Assembly: GCF_009762795.1 (NCBI RefSeq)
Contig: NZ_CP046400.1
Location: 3,679,501-3,743,500 of the forward strand
Source: Pseudodesulfovibrio cashew
GTDB lineage: Bacteria > Desulfobacterota > Desulfovibrionia > Desulfovibrionales > Desulfovibrionaceae
Length of the DNA: 64,000 bases
Reading direction: 5' to 3'
This document shows positions 1 to 8,454 of the stretch, one piece after another. The position numbers were made by a program, and so were the translations under genes. Every line of letters begins with the position of its first letter. Within the stretch, counting starts at the first letter, position 1. A model generated the notes under the pieces. The model was not told where the DNA came from, made no database searches, and worked only from the letters and a program-made list of their open reading frames with translations.

Positions 1-1269
1 GTCCTGGCCAACGTCACTTACAAGGCCAACGAGTCCACCAACCTTGGCGCCACCGTGAACTACTTCGACGGCTCCTACGGCAAGCCGCCCATCGTGTACG
101 AAAAGGCCGCCGATTCCTATGCCAAGACACGCAAATACGAGCGAGTGGACAGCTACGACGGCATCGGCACCCAGTTGGCCATGGACCACGACTTCGATGG
201 CCCCATCGATACCCGCCTGATGGTGTACGGAAATGTCCAGCACACAGAAGACAACATCTACGACGACGGCAACTACGACACGCAAAACAACAACAACTCC
301 GCTAAACAGCGAAGCACCTCCACCACTCTGGGGCTAAACAACCAGTGGGGCTACGACTCCGACTACATGGGCCGCTACACCCTGGGCCTCATCGGCGAAT
401 ATCAGAACTACCGCGAGACAGGCTTTTTGATCGGTACAGCAAACGATATAGTTGTGGAAAAGTCTGTCAAACTCTATACCGTAGCCCTGCAGGACGACAT
501 CACCCTGTTCGAGGATTTCCAGCTTTCCCTGGGACTCTCCGGCGTTGGGCAGAGCCGCTCCGAAAAGGACGCCAGCACCTACTCATACGTGGTGGCGGGC
601 AACTACCAGATCGTGGAAGGCACCAACTTCAAGCTGTCCCACGCGCGCAAGGTCCGCTTCCCCTCCGTCAAAAACCTCTATGACTCCAGCGCAGGCGATG
701 CCGAACTGGCCCATGAGACCACCTGGCATTACGAAGCAGGCCTGACCCAGGCTCTGCCCTGGGCCTCCACCGCCGAACTGACGGTCTTCCGCCTGGACGC
801 CGACAACTACATTGAAAAGGGCGCCACCTTCTACGAGAACAACGACAAGTACCAGTTCCGCGGCGTGGAGTTCACTCTGAGCAGCCAGTTCATGGAAGGT
901 CTGTCCACCAAGCTGGGCTACACCTTCATGGAGAGCGAAAACCTGTCCGACGACGCCACCTTCAGCGTCCTGCAGTATAGGCCCAAGCACAAGGCCACTG
1001 CCGAGGCGACCTACAAGACCACCTTCGGCACCACCCTGTTCGGCAGCTTCCGCTACCTGGGCGACCAGTTTGCCTTCAACCGGGCCGAGACCGATTACAA
1101 ACGGATCCCGGACTACGCCATCGTGGATGTCAAGGTGTCCCAGGACATCACCAAGAACCTGTCGGCCTACGTGGGTGCGGACAACCTGACCGACACCGAC
1201 TACTACGAATCATACGGATTCCCCAGGCCTGGCCGCTCTGTTTACACCGGCCTGGACTACACCTTCTAA
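1..1269 (+). CDS. TonB-dependent outer-membrane receptor, C-terminal part
   Basis: The reading frame is open from base 1, so the gene begins before the window and only about 422 C-terminal residues are present. They form the end of a TonB-dependent receptor beta-barrel: alternating hydrophobic/polar strands, aromatic-rich turns, a segment reading RYLGDQF, then YVGADNLTDTDYYESYG and a terminal GLDYTF strand ending in Phe, the usual outer-membrane sorting signal. The plug domain and TonB box are missing. It would import a scarce ligand (metal chelate, cofactor or similar) across the outer membrane. It is followed 24 bp later by ECF transporter genes and further on by its likely energiser, ExbB/ExbD/TonB. 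The ligand cannot be read from this fragment. The family call is firm; the substrate is unknown. Confidence 0.9.
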   Translation, partial: VLANVTYKANESTNLGATVNYFDGSYGKPPIVYEKAADSYAKTRKYERVDSYDGIGTQLAMDHDFDGPIDTRLMVYGNVQHTEDNIYDDGNYDTQNNNNSAKQRSTSTTLGLNNQWGYDSDYMGRYTLGLIGEYQNYRETGFLIGTANDIVVEKSVKLYTVALQDDITLFEDFQLSLGLSGVGQSRSEKDASTYSYVVAGNYQIVEGTNFKLSHARKVRFPSVKNLYDSSAGDAELAHETTWHYEAGLTQALPWASTAELTVFRLDADNYIEKGATFYENNDKYQFRGVEFTLSSQFMEGLSTKLGYTFMESENLSDDATFSVLQYRPKHKATAEATYKTTFGTTLFGSFRYLGDQFAFNRAETDYKRIPDYAIVDVKVSQDITKNLSAYVGADNLTDTDYYESYGFPRPGRSVYTGLDYTF

Positions 1270-1293
1270 CTCGTCGAATGACGCCCGGATCGC

Positions 1294-2634
1294 ATGTCGA
1301 ACCACCTGCGTCTCAACGAACTTGAAGTACGCTTCAACGAAACGACACCGCCGGTTCTCTCCGGCGTGAATCTCTCGGTAAGGGCCGGCGAATGCCACTG
1401 CATCGCCGGCCCCACCGGGAGCGGCAAGTCCACCCTCCTGCGGGCCGTCGCGGGGCTCCTCCCTCCCGATGTCGGCTCAGGTAAAATCGAACTTTCCTCC
1501 CGACCCGGCGTGGTCTTCCAGAATCCCCGCACCCAGGTCCTCTTCGACCATGTGGGCAAGGAAACGGCCTTTGCCCTGGAGAATCAGGGCACGCCGCCCG
1601 ACGCCATGCCGGAAAAGGTCACCCGCGCTCTGGCGCAGGCTGACCTGGACGTCCCGGCCCATACCCCAACCGCCATCCTCTCCATGGGCCGCCAGTATCG
1701 GTTGATCCTGGCGGGAGCGCTGGTCACCGAACCGGACCTCCTGCTCCTGGACGAACCCTGCGCCCAACTCGATCCGGAAGGATGTGCCGCCGTGGCCCGG
1801 GTCATCGGGCGTTTCAGGGACAAGGGCGGCGCCGTGCTCCTGTGCGAGCACGATCCGACCCCGCTCGCCGATCAGATCACTCACTGGTGGCGGATAGAAG
1901 ACGCCGCGCTCCGCCCTTCGGGCCCGCCGGAAAACGGCTTCGCACCCGACAAGATCGAGGCAAACCAGAACAGCGGCACAACCGCGCTGCTGGATATCCG
2001 GAACGTCGGCCTGACGCTGGGAGACAAGACCATCTTTTCCGGCCTGGACCTGGCCATAGCACCAGGCGAGGCCATACACGTGGAAGGCCCCAACGGAACG
2101 GGCAAGTCCACCCTGACACGAATTATCTCCGGCTTTCTGAAGCCGGATTCAGGCTCGGTCGCCCTCTTTGGCAAGCCGGTGCAGCCCGCCGCCCTGCGGG
2201 GAAGAGTGGGCCTGGTGCTGCAAAGCCCGCTGAGCCAACTCTTCGAGGACACTGTGGAGCGGGAGCTCGTTTTTGCCGCCAGACGCAAGGGCCAGACTGA
2301 CGCCGAGGACCGCGCCCGCGACATTGCCGGACGCCTCGGCATCGGCTCCCTGCTGGACCGCCCCCCGCACCTGCTCAGCTACGGAACCCAGCGCCTGGTC
2401 GCCCTGGGCGCCTGCCTGACCCAGGCACCGGACCTGCTCATTCTCGATGATCCGTTCGCCGGACTGGACAGACCGGCTCGCGATCGCATCCGGGAACTGC
2501 TCCGCGAAGAAAGGGAAAAGCGCGGCATGGCCGTGCTGGTCACCGGGCACAATCCGCCCTCACCGCTCCGTTTCGCCGATTTCTACACCAGGGAACTGCG
2601 CCTGGAAGGAGGCCGCCTTGCTGCCGTGGCGTGA
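1294..2634 (+). CDS. ECF-type ABC transporter ATPase, two fused ATP-binding domains
   Basis: 446 residues carrying two consecutive ABC ATPase domains, like a fused EcfA1-EcfA2 pair. Domain 1 has Walker A GPTGSGKST near residue 40, an unusual signature (LSMGRQ in place of LSGGQ) and Walker B LLLLDEP. Domain 2 has Walker A GPNGTGKST, a Q-loop segment LQSPLSQLFEDTV typical of cobalt/ECF ATPases, signature LSYGTQ and LLILDDP, where Asp stands in place of the usual catalytic Glu. It should sit on the cytoplasmic face and power the permease encoded next, whose start lies inside this gene. The Shine-Dalgarno in front of the ATG is weak, suggesting coupling to upstream translation. The two nucleotide sites are probably unequal in activity; that is inference from the residues. 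Confidence 0.9.
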   Translation: MSNHLRLNELEVRFNETTPPVLSGVNLSVRAGECHCIAGPTGSGKSTLLRAVAGLLPPDVGSGKIELSSRPGVVFQNPRTQVLFDHVGKETAFALENQGTPPDAMPEKVTRALAQADLDVPAHTPTAILSMGRQYRLILAGALVTEPDLLLLDEPCAQLDPEGCAAVARVIGRFRDKGGAVLLCEHDPTPLADQITHWWRIEDAALRPSGPPENGFAPDKIEANQNSGTTALLDIRNVGLTLGDKTIFSGLDLAIAPGEAIHVEGPNGTGKSTLTRIISGFLKPDSGSVALFGKPVQPAALRGRVGLVLQSPLSQLFEDTVERELVFAARRKGQTDAEDRARDIAGRLGIGSLLDRPPHLLSYGTQRLVALGACLTQAPDLLILDDPFAGLDRPARDRIRELLREEREKRGMAVLVTGHNPPSPLRFADFYTRELRLEGGRLAAVA

Positions 2635-3313
2635 CGTGGCGGCGGAGACCCGCCTGCCCTTCCCTCCCTGGATCATGCTGATCCTCTGCCCGCTGCTCTC
2701 GTTGCTGGCCATCGTCTGGCACGGCCCGTGGTCCCTGCCGGTCCTAGCTGCGGTGGAGGGCGTCCTGCTCGTGCTCGCGCGCCCCGGCAAGAAGATGCTT
2801 CTGCGCCTGGCGCTGGCGGCCTTCTGGCAGACCGCCGTGATTACCGGACTCTACGTCCTGCGCTACGACATGAGCCAATGGCAGGGGGGCATGGATATCT
2901 CCTTCCGCCTGATCCTGGTCTTCGTGCCGGGCATGCTCACGGTGCGCCTGGTGCCGCCGTCCTCGCTGGAGAGGATTCTCGGCAGGATACTCCCGGGCAA
3001 CCTCGCCTTCGTGGCCTCCTGCTGTCTCCGCTTCTTCCCACTGCTTCTGGACCGCATCCGCATCATCCACGAAGCCCAGGTCCTGCGGGGGGCCCGCGTG
3101 ATGCCCAGGGAACTGCTCTCCCCGCGCAACTGGCCCGACGCCGTCATCTGCATCGGTTTCCCGGCCATCGTCCAATCCATCGAACTGGCCACGGAGATCG
3201 CGGACAGCGCCAAGGCCAGGGGATTCGAAATGCACGCCCGTCGCACGCTCTGGCCCCAGGACCTGAACCGGCAGCCCGCCAAGCCCGTCACTCCAACGGA
3301 GGCAAAACAATGA
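2618..3313 (+). CDS. ECF transporter T component (EcfT/CbiQ-like permease)
   Basis: About 231 residues with several hydrophobic helices in the first half (WIMLILCPLLSLLAIVW and following) and a cytoplasmic coupling region containing GARVMPRELL and KARGF, matching the Ala-Arg-Gly motifs by which T components contact ECF ATPases. I place the start at TTG 2618 because AAGGAGG lies seven bases upstream of it; GTG 2636 and ATG 2674 are in-frame alternatives without such a site. This start overlaps the ATPase gene by 17 bp and the stop overlaps the next ATG (ATGA), so the three genes are translationally coupled. It would form the scaffold linking the ATPase to the S-like protein. Family assignment is good, exact start moderate. 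Confidence 0.82.
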   Translation: MLPWRDVAAETRLPFPPWIMLILCPLLSLLAIVWHGPWSLPVLAAVEGVLLVLARPGKKMLLRLALAAFWQTAVITGLYVLRYDMSQWQGGMDISFRLILVFVPGMLTVRLVPPSSLERILGRILPGNLAFVASCCLRFFPLLLDRIRIIHEAQVLRGARVMPRELLSPRNWPDAVICIGFPAIVQSIELATEIADSAKARGFEMHARRTLWPQDLNRQPAKPVTPTEAKQ

Positions 3314-3852
3314 CCCCTTCCCAGTCATCAACGGCCCTGCGAGACACCTTGCTCATGGGCTTCTGCGCCCTGTTCCTGCTGGGCACGAAAATGGTCCTGC
3401 GCCTCAACCTGGGCATTCCGGGCCATGCCATGTTCTTCACCGTTTTCTTTCTCATCCTGCCCCGGGCAGCCACCGGGAAAAAACTGGCAGCCACCGGCAC
3501 GGGCCTGGCCGCCGGACTCGCTTCCATGCTCCTGGGCATGGGCAAGGGGGGCCCCCTGCTCCTGCTCAAGTTCCTCTTTCCCGCCCTCACCGTGGACCTG
3601 GCCTTCCTGCTCTTTCCCGGCCTGGGAGCATCCATGGCGTTCTGCGCCGTCACCGGCCTGCTGGCCGCCGCCACCCGCATCATCGGCGTGGCGGCAACGG
3701 ACTACCTCGTGGGCATGGACACCGCCGTCCTCTTCGCCCACGCCTTCATCAAAACACTGAGCGGAGCGCTGTTCGGCGCGGCAGGCGGACTTGCCGCCGC
3801 CCCGGTCATCCGCAAACTCCGGGCACGGGGCCTGATCCCCGCGTCCCGATGA
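3310..3852 (+). CDS. Small integral membrane protein, probable ECF S component
   Basis: 180 residues, almost entirely hydrophobic, with about five to six predicted membrane helices, glycine-rich turns (GLAAGLASMLLGMGKGG) and a basic C-terminus (RKLRARGLIPASR). Size, topology and position, directly after the ATPase and T component with a 4-bp overlap, fit the substrate-binding S component of an energy-coupling factor transporter. I do not recognise the signature of any characterised S family (biotin, thiamine, cobalt, riboflavin, folate), so the substrate is left open. Pairing with a TonB-dependent receptor in the same operon suggests a ligand too large or too rare for porins. Function is inferred mainly from context. 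Confidence 0.65.
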   Translation: MTPSQSSTALRDTLLMGFCALFLLGTKMVLRLNLGIPGHAMFFTVFFLILPRAATGKKLAATGTGLAAGLASMLLGMGKGGPLLLLKFLFPALTVDLAFLLFPGLGASMAFCAVTGLLAAATRIIGVAATDYLVGMDTAVLFAHAFIKTLSGALFGAAGGLAAAPVIRKLRARGLIPASR

Positions 3853-3865
3853 TTTCGAGGTACCC

Positions 3866-4600
3866 ATGCGTTACTATCTGTGCATCGACGACACCGACAA
3901 CAAGGAGACCAAAGGCACCGGCTGGCTGGCGGAACAGGTCTGCAACGAGATGACCGCCCGGGGCATGGGCAGCTTCTCCTACATCAGCCGCCACCAGCTC
4001 TACGTGCACGAGGACGTCCCCTACACCTCGCACAACAGCTCCATGTGCGTGACCGTGGACGACTGCTCCTCTCCGCAGGCGATCATCGAACACGTCCAGC
4101 ATTTCCTGGAGACCAAAGCCGCCCCCGGCTCCGACCCCGGACTCTGCCTGGTGGCCGAGGATATTGCCGCCGAGGCGCGCGAAAAGCTTATCCGCTTCGG
4201 AGAAGACGCCAAGTGCACAGTCCTGAACAAGGGGTTGGCCTACGGACTGGCCAGAGAGCTCGACGTCCACCTCACTGAGCACGGAGGCACCGGAGACGGC
4301 GTGGTCGGCGCACTGGCGGGCGTAGGCCTGCGCATGATGGGCAACGACGGCCGATACCGTGGATGGCATCACCTCGGCCCCGAGGACACCCCCATGGCCG
4401 CGAGCGAAATCGCCCGACTGTGCGCAGCGCACCATGTGGAGGACGAATCCGGTAACCGGCTCGACGACGACGTTCCGGTTTTGCTCAGGGAACGCATCAA
4501 GCGCATCCGCCGGGGCGGACACGCCGTGCTCCTGGCCACGGCCGAAATACAGGGCGGTCCCATGCAGCTCTTGCCCAAGGAAGCCTTGAAGGCGTATTGA
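3866..4600 (+). CDS. Stand-alone TiaS-like kinase-domain protein, role unknown
   Basis: 244 residues. The N-terminus reads CIDDTDN then TKGTG (residues 6-19), and HGGTGDGVVGALAG followed by NDGR occurs near residues 139-165. These are the hallmark motifs of the ATP-using N-terminal domain of archaeal TiaS, which attaches agmatine to the wobble cytidine of tRNA-Ile2. The OB-fold and zinc ribbon that bind tRNA in TiaS are absent, and bacteria use lysidine instead, so the same reaction is unlikely. It lies 13 bp after the ECF S-like gene and before the TonB energiser genes, inside one apparent operon, which suggests a role in processing or sensing the imported ligand. Motif recognition is firm; function is unknown. 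Confidence 0.7.
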   Translation: MRYYLCIDDTDNKETKGTGWLAEQVCNEMTARGMGSFSYISRHQLYVHEDVPYTSHNSSMCVTVDDCSSPQAIIEHVQHFLETKAAPGSDPGLCLVAEDIAAEAREKLIRFGEDAKCTVLNKGLAYGLARELDVHLTEHGGTGDGVVGALAGVGLRMMGNDGRYRGWHHLGPEDTPMAASEIARLCAAHHVEDESGNRLDDDVPVLLRERIKRIRRGGHAVLLATAEIQGGPMQLLPKEALKAY

Positions 4601-4640
4601 TAGCCCTTTCAACACCGCAACTCCGGACCGGGAGGTCTTC

Positions 4641-5450
4641 GTGAAACCCATCGCCACCGCCGCGAACCTGCTGCTCTGCCTGTGCCTGCTTATCGCATGC
4701 CCGGCGACAACGGCCCACGCGGTCGAGGGCGGTGACGTGCTCGCGGGTGAAGCCGGAGTGGCACGTTCGGCACGCGCTGCAGGCAAGGCCGGGGCCGAGG
4801 CCGAGCAATGGGAGACCGAACGGACCGCCCTCATGGACGAGGCCCGGCAACTGCTCTTCGACATCGAATCCACCCGGTTCGCAGCCGACCGTCAGGAGGC
4901 CTACATCGCCACCGAGCAGAAGACACTCAGGGATTTAACCGAACGACTGGACGCAGCCCGCGAGACACGTCAGGGGTTGGAGCCACTTATGGAGGGCGTG
5001 TACGACGCCCTGATTCGGGCCACTGACGCGGACCTCCCCTTTGCCGGCGACGAGCGGCAGACCAGGCTGGCCCTGTTGCGCAAGACCCTGGACGATCCGG
5101 ACGCGGCCACCGGTGACAAGCTCGGACGACTGCTGGAGGCCCTGCGCATGGAGGCGGCATACGGCCAGGACGTAGAGGCCGAGGACGCGGTGGAGACCGT
5201 GGACGGCGCGCCCATGGCCCTGACCGTGCTGCGCGTGGGCAGGCTGGCGCTGGTGCGAATGCCCGCGTCGGGAGACTGGGTGGAACGGTACGACCGGAAG
5301 GCAGCAAAATGGGCACGCCTGGGAGACGAATCAGCCAGGGAAGTGACCAAGGCCATCCAGATCGCACGAAAGCGGCGGACCGCCGAGCTCGTCACCCTGC
5401 CCGTAGGCACCATCGGCGAACTGATGCCCGAAACGACGGAGGCGCAATGA
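4641..5450 (+). CDS. DUF3450-type periplasmic coiled-coil protein of a TonB2 system
   Basis: 269 residues with a signal peptide (hydrophobic core LLLCLCLLIAC, likely cleavage after AHA near residue 27), followed by a long charged helical region (about residues 40-115) with coiled-coil character and a globular C-terminal part. Proteins of this type accompany ExbB/ExbD/TonB of the TonB2 class, where they are thought to act in the periplasm. Translation starts at GTG 4641, five bases after GGGAGG; the stop overlaps the next ATG by four bases. Family assignment rests on signal peptide, coiled coil and gene order, not on a strong motif. Confidence 0.7.
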   Translation: MKPIATAANLLLCLCLLIACPATTAHAVEGGDVLAGEAGVARSARAAGKAGAEAEQWETERTALMDEARQLLFDIESTRFAADRQEAYIATEQKTLRDLTERLDAARETRQGLEPLMEGVYDALIRATDADLPFAGDERQTRLALLRKTLDDPDAATGDKLGRLLEALRMEAAYGQDVEAEDAVETVDGAPMALTVLRVGRLALVRMPASGDWVERYDRKAAKWARLGDESAREVTKAIQIARKRRTAELVTLPVGTIGELMPETTEAQ

Positions 5451-6847
5451 CCGGTCTCCGTCCTGTACTTGTACTCTTCATGCTTGTTTTACTGTCCCTG
5501 CCGCACCCGGCCGGGGCGGCCGAGTCCGCTTCTACCGGCGCGGCGGAGCGCCTGAATAAGCTGGCTGAGTCAATGGACGAACGCACTGCGGCCCTTGAAC
5601 GAATGCTCTCCCTGGATCGGGCCGAACTCCGGGCCAGGGTAGCGGCCCTGCGCAAGACCATGGCCGACGAAACTGCCCGGCTGGACAAACGCACCGCCGA
5701 ACTGGCGGCGTTGCGCAAGGAGCGCGAGGCCAAGGAGCGGCAATACGACGAAGCCGCCGCAGACATGCGCAGCGTGGAGGACGCCGTGCGGGCCAACGCC
5801 GCCCAGGCGCGCACCCTACTTGAAGACAGCGCGGTCACCTCCCTGCGTCCAGGCAGGCTGGCTCCCCTGGAACGGATTGCCGCATCCGAGGCCTTCCCCG
5901 GTCTCAATGAAATTTCATCATTGGCCGCCCTGCTGCTGGAGGAGATCCAACGCGGCGGCTCGGCGGAGACGCTGTCCGGCGATTTTCTCGGCCCGAATGG
6001 GCTCTCTCGCCACGGCACGCTGCTGCGGGGCGGAAGCCTGTTCCTCGGCGCGACCGATGGCAGCGACGCATTCCTGCTCAAGCCCGGCTCCACGCCGCCC
6101 ACGGCGGTGGCGTCCACCCCGAGCGGAGCGGAGTCGGCCATCGCGGCCTGGGCCGAGCGAGATGGGAGCGAGCTCCCCCTTGACCCGGCCCACGGCGCGG
6201 CCCTCTCCCTGTTGCAGGCCCGACGCACCGTGGACGATTGGCTTCAGGGCGGCGGCATGCTCCTGTGGCCCATCCTGGCGGCGGGCCTTTTGGCCGGGCT
6301 GGCCATTGTCTACAAGTCAGTGCGTCTGCTGGCCCTTCGGCCCGCGCCCGTGGATTTCACAGCTTCCCTGAGGGCCGCGGTGGACAAAGGCGGGTGGCCC
6401 GACGTGGAGGAGCTGCTGCGCTCCATGCCGCGCGTTCCCGCTGCCAGAGTACTGCTCAAAACCGGGCCGGAAGCCGGAACCGAACTGCGGGACAAGCAAC
6501 TCCAGGAAGGTTTCCTCACGGAGCTCCGCCGGATGGAGAGCCTGCTCGGCTTCATCGCGGTCATGGCCGCCGTGGCCCCGTTGCTCGGCCTGCTGGGCAC
6601 GGTCACGGGCATGATCGATTCCTTCCAGGCCGTGACCATCTTCGGCACCTCCAACCCGCGAATCATGTCAGGCGGCATCAGCGAGGCGCTGATCACCACC
6701 CAGGCGGGCCTCGGCGTGGCCATTCCGGTCATGCTCCTGCACCATTTCCTCAAGCAACGAGTCCGGACCCTGGCAGGAGACATGGAGCAGCAATGCGCCG
6801 CCCTGCTCGCACTCCTGGCCGGAAGGAAGAGGAAGAGACATGCCTGA
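5447..6847 (+). CDS. Large ExbB/TolQ-type proton channel with periplasmic coiled coil (TtpC-like)
   Basis: 466 residues. A signal peptide (cleavage near residue 24 after AGA) leads into a periplasmic coiled coil (about 30-120), a variable region, a membrane helix near residues 268-290 (MLLWPILAAGLLAGLAIV) and a MotA/TolQ/ExbB domain from about residue 364 with LLGLLGTVTGMIDSF, the conserved channel helix. This extended architecture with an N-terminal periplasmic part is that of the TonB2-system component TtpC rather than short ExbB. It would couple proton flow at the inner membrane to the TonB protein encoded three genes on. It overlaps the preceding gene by 4 bp and the next by 8 bp. Confidence 0.88.
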   Translation: MTGLRPVLVLFMLVLLSLPHPAGAAESASTGAAERLNKLAESMDERTAALERMLSLDRAELRARVAALRKTMADETARLDKRTAELAALRKEREAKERQYDEAAADMRSVEDAVRANAAQARTLLEDSAVTSLRPGRLAPLERIAASEAFPGLNEISSLAALLLEEIQRGGSAETLSGDFLGPNGLSRHGTLLRGGSLFLGATDGSDAFLLKPGSTPPTAVASTPSGAESAIAAWAERDGSELPLDPAHGAALSLLQARRTVDDWLQGGGMLLWPILAAGLLAGLAIVYKSVRLLALRPAPVDFTASLRAAVDKGGWPDVEELLRSMPRVPAARVLLKTGPEAGTELRDKQLQEGFLTELRRMESLLGFIAVMAAVAPLLGLLGTVTGMIDSFQAVTIFGTSNPRIMSGGISEALITTQAGLGVAIPVMLLHHFLKQRVRTLAGDMEQQCAALLALLAGRKRKRHA

Positions 6848-7376
6848 CCTGATCCGCGCGGTGCTGGACTTCGCCGAAGCCGGAGGCGTAACCATGATCC
6901 CGCTGCTGCTCTGCTGCGTCGGCATGTGGTACTGCATCCTGCGGACATGGCTAGACATATTTCTCTCTCCGCAAACCGATGAAGCCCACCCGCTGGCCCT
7001 GGAATTCACCCACATGCGTTCGGGCAGGGAGCGAGTTGATTCCCGCCTGGCCGACAAGCTGGCGGAAGCCCAATGCTTCCCCTCCCGCCGCCGTCTGGCC
7101 ATGGCCGGGGCCATGGCCTCCGCCGCTCCCCTGCTGGGGCTGTTCGGCACGGTCACGGGCATGATCGAGACCTTCGACAGCGTGGCCCGCTTCGGCATGG
7201 CCAACCCCAAGGCCCTGTCATCCGGCATCAGCACCGCCATGATTTCCACCCAGACAGGGCTTGCCGTGGCCGTCCCGGGCCTCATTGCCATCCACTTCCT
7301 GCGCGGGCGGGTGTTCCGAAAGCGGGAGCGGTTGGAAAGACTTGGGGCGACCCTGGTCAGGAGGAACGCGTCATGA
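6840..7376 (+). CDS. exbB: ExbB-like proton channel protein (second, short copy)
   Basis: 178 residues, the standard short ExbB/TolQ form: an N-terminal membrane helix (VTMIPLLLCCVGMWYCIL), a cytoplasmic loop, then PLLGLFGTVTGMIETF and a final helix pair with STQTGLAVAVPGLIAIHF. It is the usual partner of ExbD in the proton channel that energises TonB. The start lies inside the end of the preceding large ExbB-like gene and the stop overlaps exbD, so channel proteins are made in a coupled series. Two ExbB-type proteins with one ExbD is the normal composition of TonB2 systems. Confidence 0.9.
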   Translation: MPDLIRAVLDFAEAGGVTMIPLLLCCVGMWYCILRTWLDIFLSPQTDEAHPLALEFTHMRSGRERVDSRLADKLAEAQCFPSRRRLAMAGAMASAAPLLGLFGTVTGMIETFDSVARFGMANPKALSSGISTAMISTQTGLAVAVPGLIAIHFLRGRVFRKRERLERLGATLVRRNAS

Positions 7377-7807
7377 GATCCATGCGCCGCATCCGGCAGG
7401 ACGACCCAATCGACATCAACCTCGCGCCCATGGTGGACATGATCTTCATCCTGCTGATCTTTTTCATCGTAACCGCCAGCTTTGCTAAGGAGAGCGGCGT
7501 AGAGGTCCAGAGGCCCGTGGCCCGGACCGCCGAGCAGGCCGAAGATTCCGCAATGATCATCGGCGTCGCCGCCGACGGTGCTGTCTCGATTGAAGGGCAA
7601 CGGGTGGACATCCGCGCTCTGGGCCCGCGCCTGGAAAGGTTCGTGGCCGGGCAGCCAGCCGGAGCCGCCATCGTGGTGGCCGACCGGGACTGCCCCACCG
7701 GCATCACTGTCCGCGTGCTGGACGCCTGCCGCTTGGCCGGAGTCCGATCCGTGAGCGTGGGAGCCCGGACCGTGGACGCGGCGGACGGAGCCACGGGAGG
7801 CCCGTGA
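7373..7807 (+). CDS. exbD: ExbD biopolymer transport protein
   Basis: 144 residues with a short cytoplasmic N-terminus, a single membrane helix (LAPMVDMIFILLIFFIV) and a periplasmic domain. The Asp at residue 22, at the start of the helix, corresponds to the proton-carrying aspartate of ExbD. The C-terminal part (VVVADRDCPTGITVRVLDACRLAGV) has the usual ExbD/TolR fold signature. GAGGA lies upstream of the ATG, which overlaps the exbB stop as ATGA. It works with the neighbouring ExbB proteins to energise TonB. Confidence 0.93.
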   Translation: MRSMRRIRQDDPIDINLAPMVDMIFILLIFFIVTASFAKESGVEVQRPVARTAEQAEDSAMIIGVAADGAVSIEGQRVDIRALGPRLERFVAGQPAGAAIVVADRDCPTGITVRVLDACRLAGVRSVSVGARTVDAADGATGGP

Positions 7808-8454
7808 TGACCTGGAGAACGGTGGCCGCTTTGCTGGGCGCGGCGGGCATCACTCTTGCCGTCTGCCTGATTATCCCCATGCTCGGCACGGTCCGCCATG
7901 AACAGCCCCGCTTCGAAGAGCATGCTGTCCGGGTCGTCCCTCTCCCGCCGGAGACCAGGCAACGCAAGCCCGAAATCGCCACGGCCCCGTCCGGCAGGGT
8001 GGACCTGACCGCTCCCACTGTGCCCAGGACCATGGCCGTCCTGCCCGCGCCCTCGCTCCCGTCCGACATTGCCCTGCCCGCTTTGACCGGCCCTGAATCT
8101 CTCTCTCTGACCATGCCCTCGGCCCCGGCTCCGGGGCTGGCCGGACCAGGCATCGGCAAGCCGGGACTGCCCGCCTTTGACAAACCGCCGCAGCTGCTCA
8201 CCCGGCTCGACCCCATCTACCCACTGGCCGCCAGAAGGAGCGGCACCGAAGGACAGGTGCTGGTCCGCGTCAAGGTGGACGAGAGCGGACATGTGATCGA
8301 GGCGGACGTGATCGAATCCGAGCCGGCCGGAGTCTTCGACGCCGCCGCACTGCACGCGATCCGTGGCTGGCGATTCTCTCCGGCCGAAAAGCAGGGCCAA
8401 CCGGTGGCCGTGATCATCGACATCCCCATCCGCTTCACCCTGGACAAGCCATGA
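7807..8454 (+). CDS. tonB: TonB energy transducer
   Basis: 215 residues: an N-terminal membrane anchor (about residues 5-27), a proline-rich periplasmic spacer and a C-terminal TonB domain with YPLAARRSGTEGQVLVRVKV and AALHAIRGWRFSPA, the regions that contact receptor TonB boxes. I prefer ATG 7807 over GTG 7804 because GGGAGG is six bases ahead of the ATG; the start shares one base with the exbD stop. The spacer is shorter and less regular than the Pro-Glu/Pro-Lys repeats of E. coli TonB, in keeping with TonB2-type proteins. Its likely client is the receptor at the start of this operon. Confidence 0.9.
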   Translation: MTWRTVAALLGAAGITLAVCLIIPMLGTVRHEQPRFEEHAVRVVPLPPETRQRKPEIATAPSGRVDLTAPTVPRTMAVLPAPSLPSDIALPALTGPESLSLTMPSAPAPGLAGPGIGKPGLPAFDKPPQLLTRLDPIYPLAARRSGTEGQVLVRVKVDESGHVIEADVIESEPAGVFDAAALHAIRGWRFSPAEKQGQPVAVIIDIPIRFTLDKP

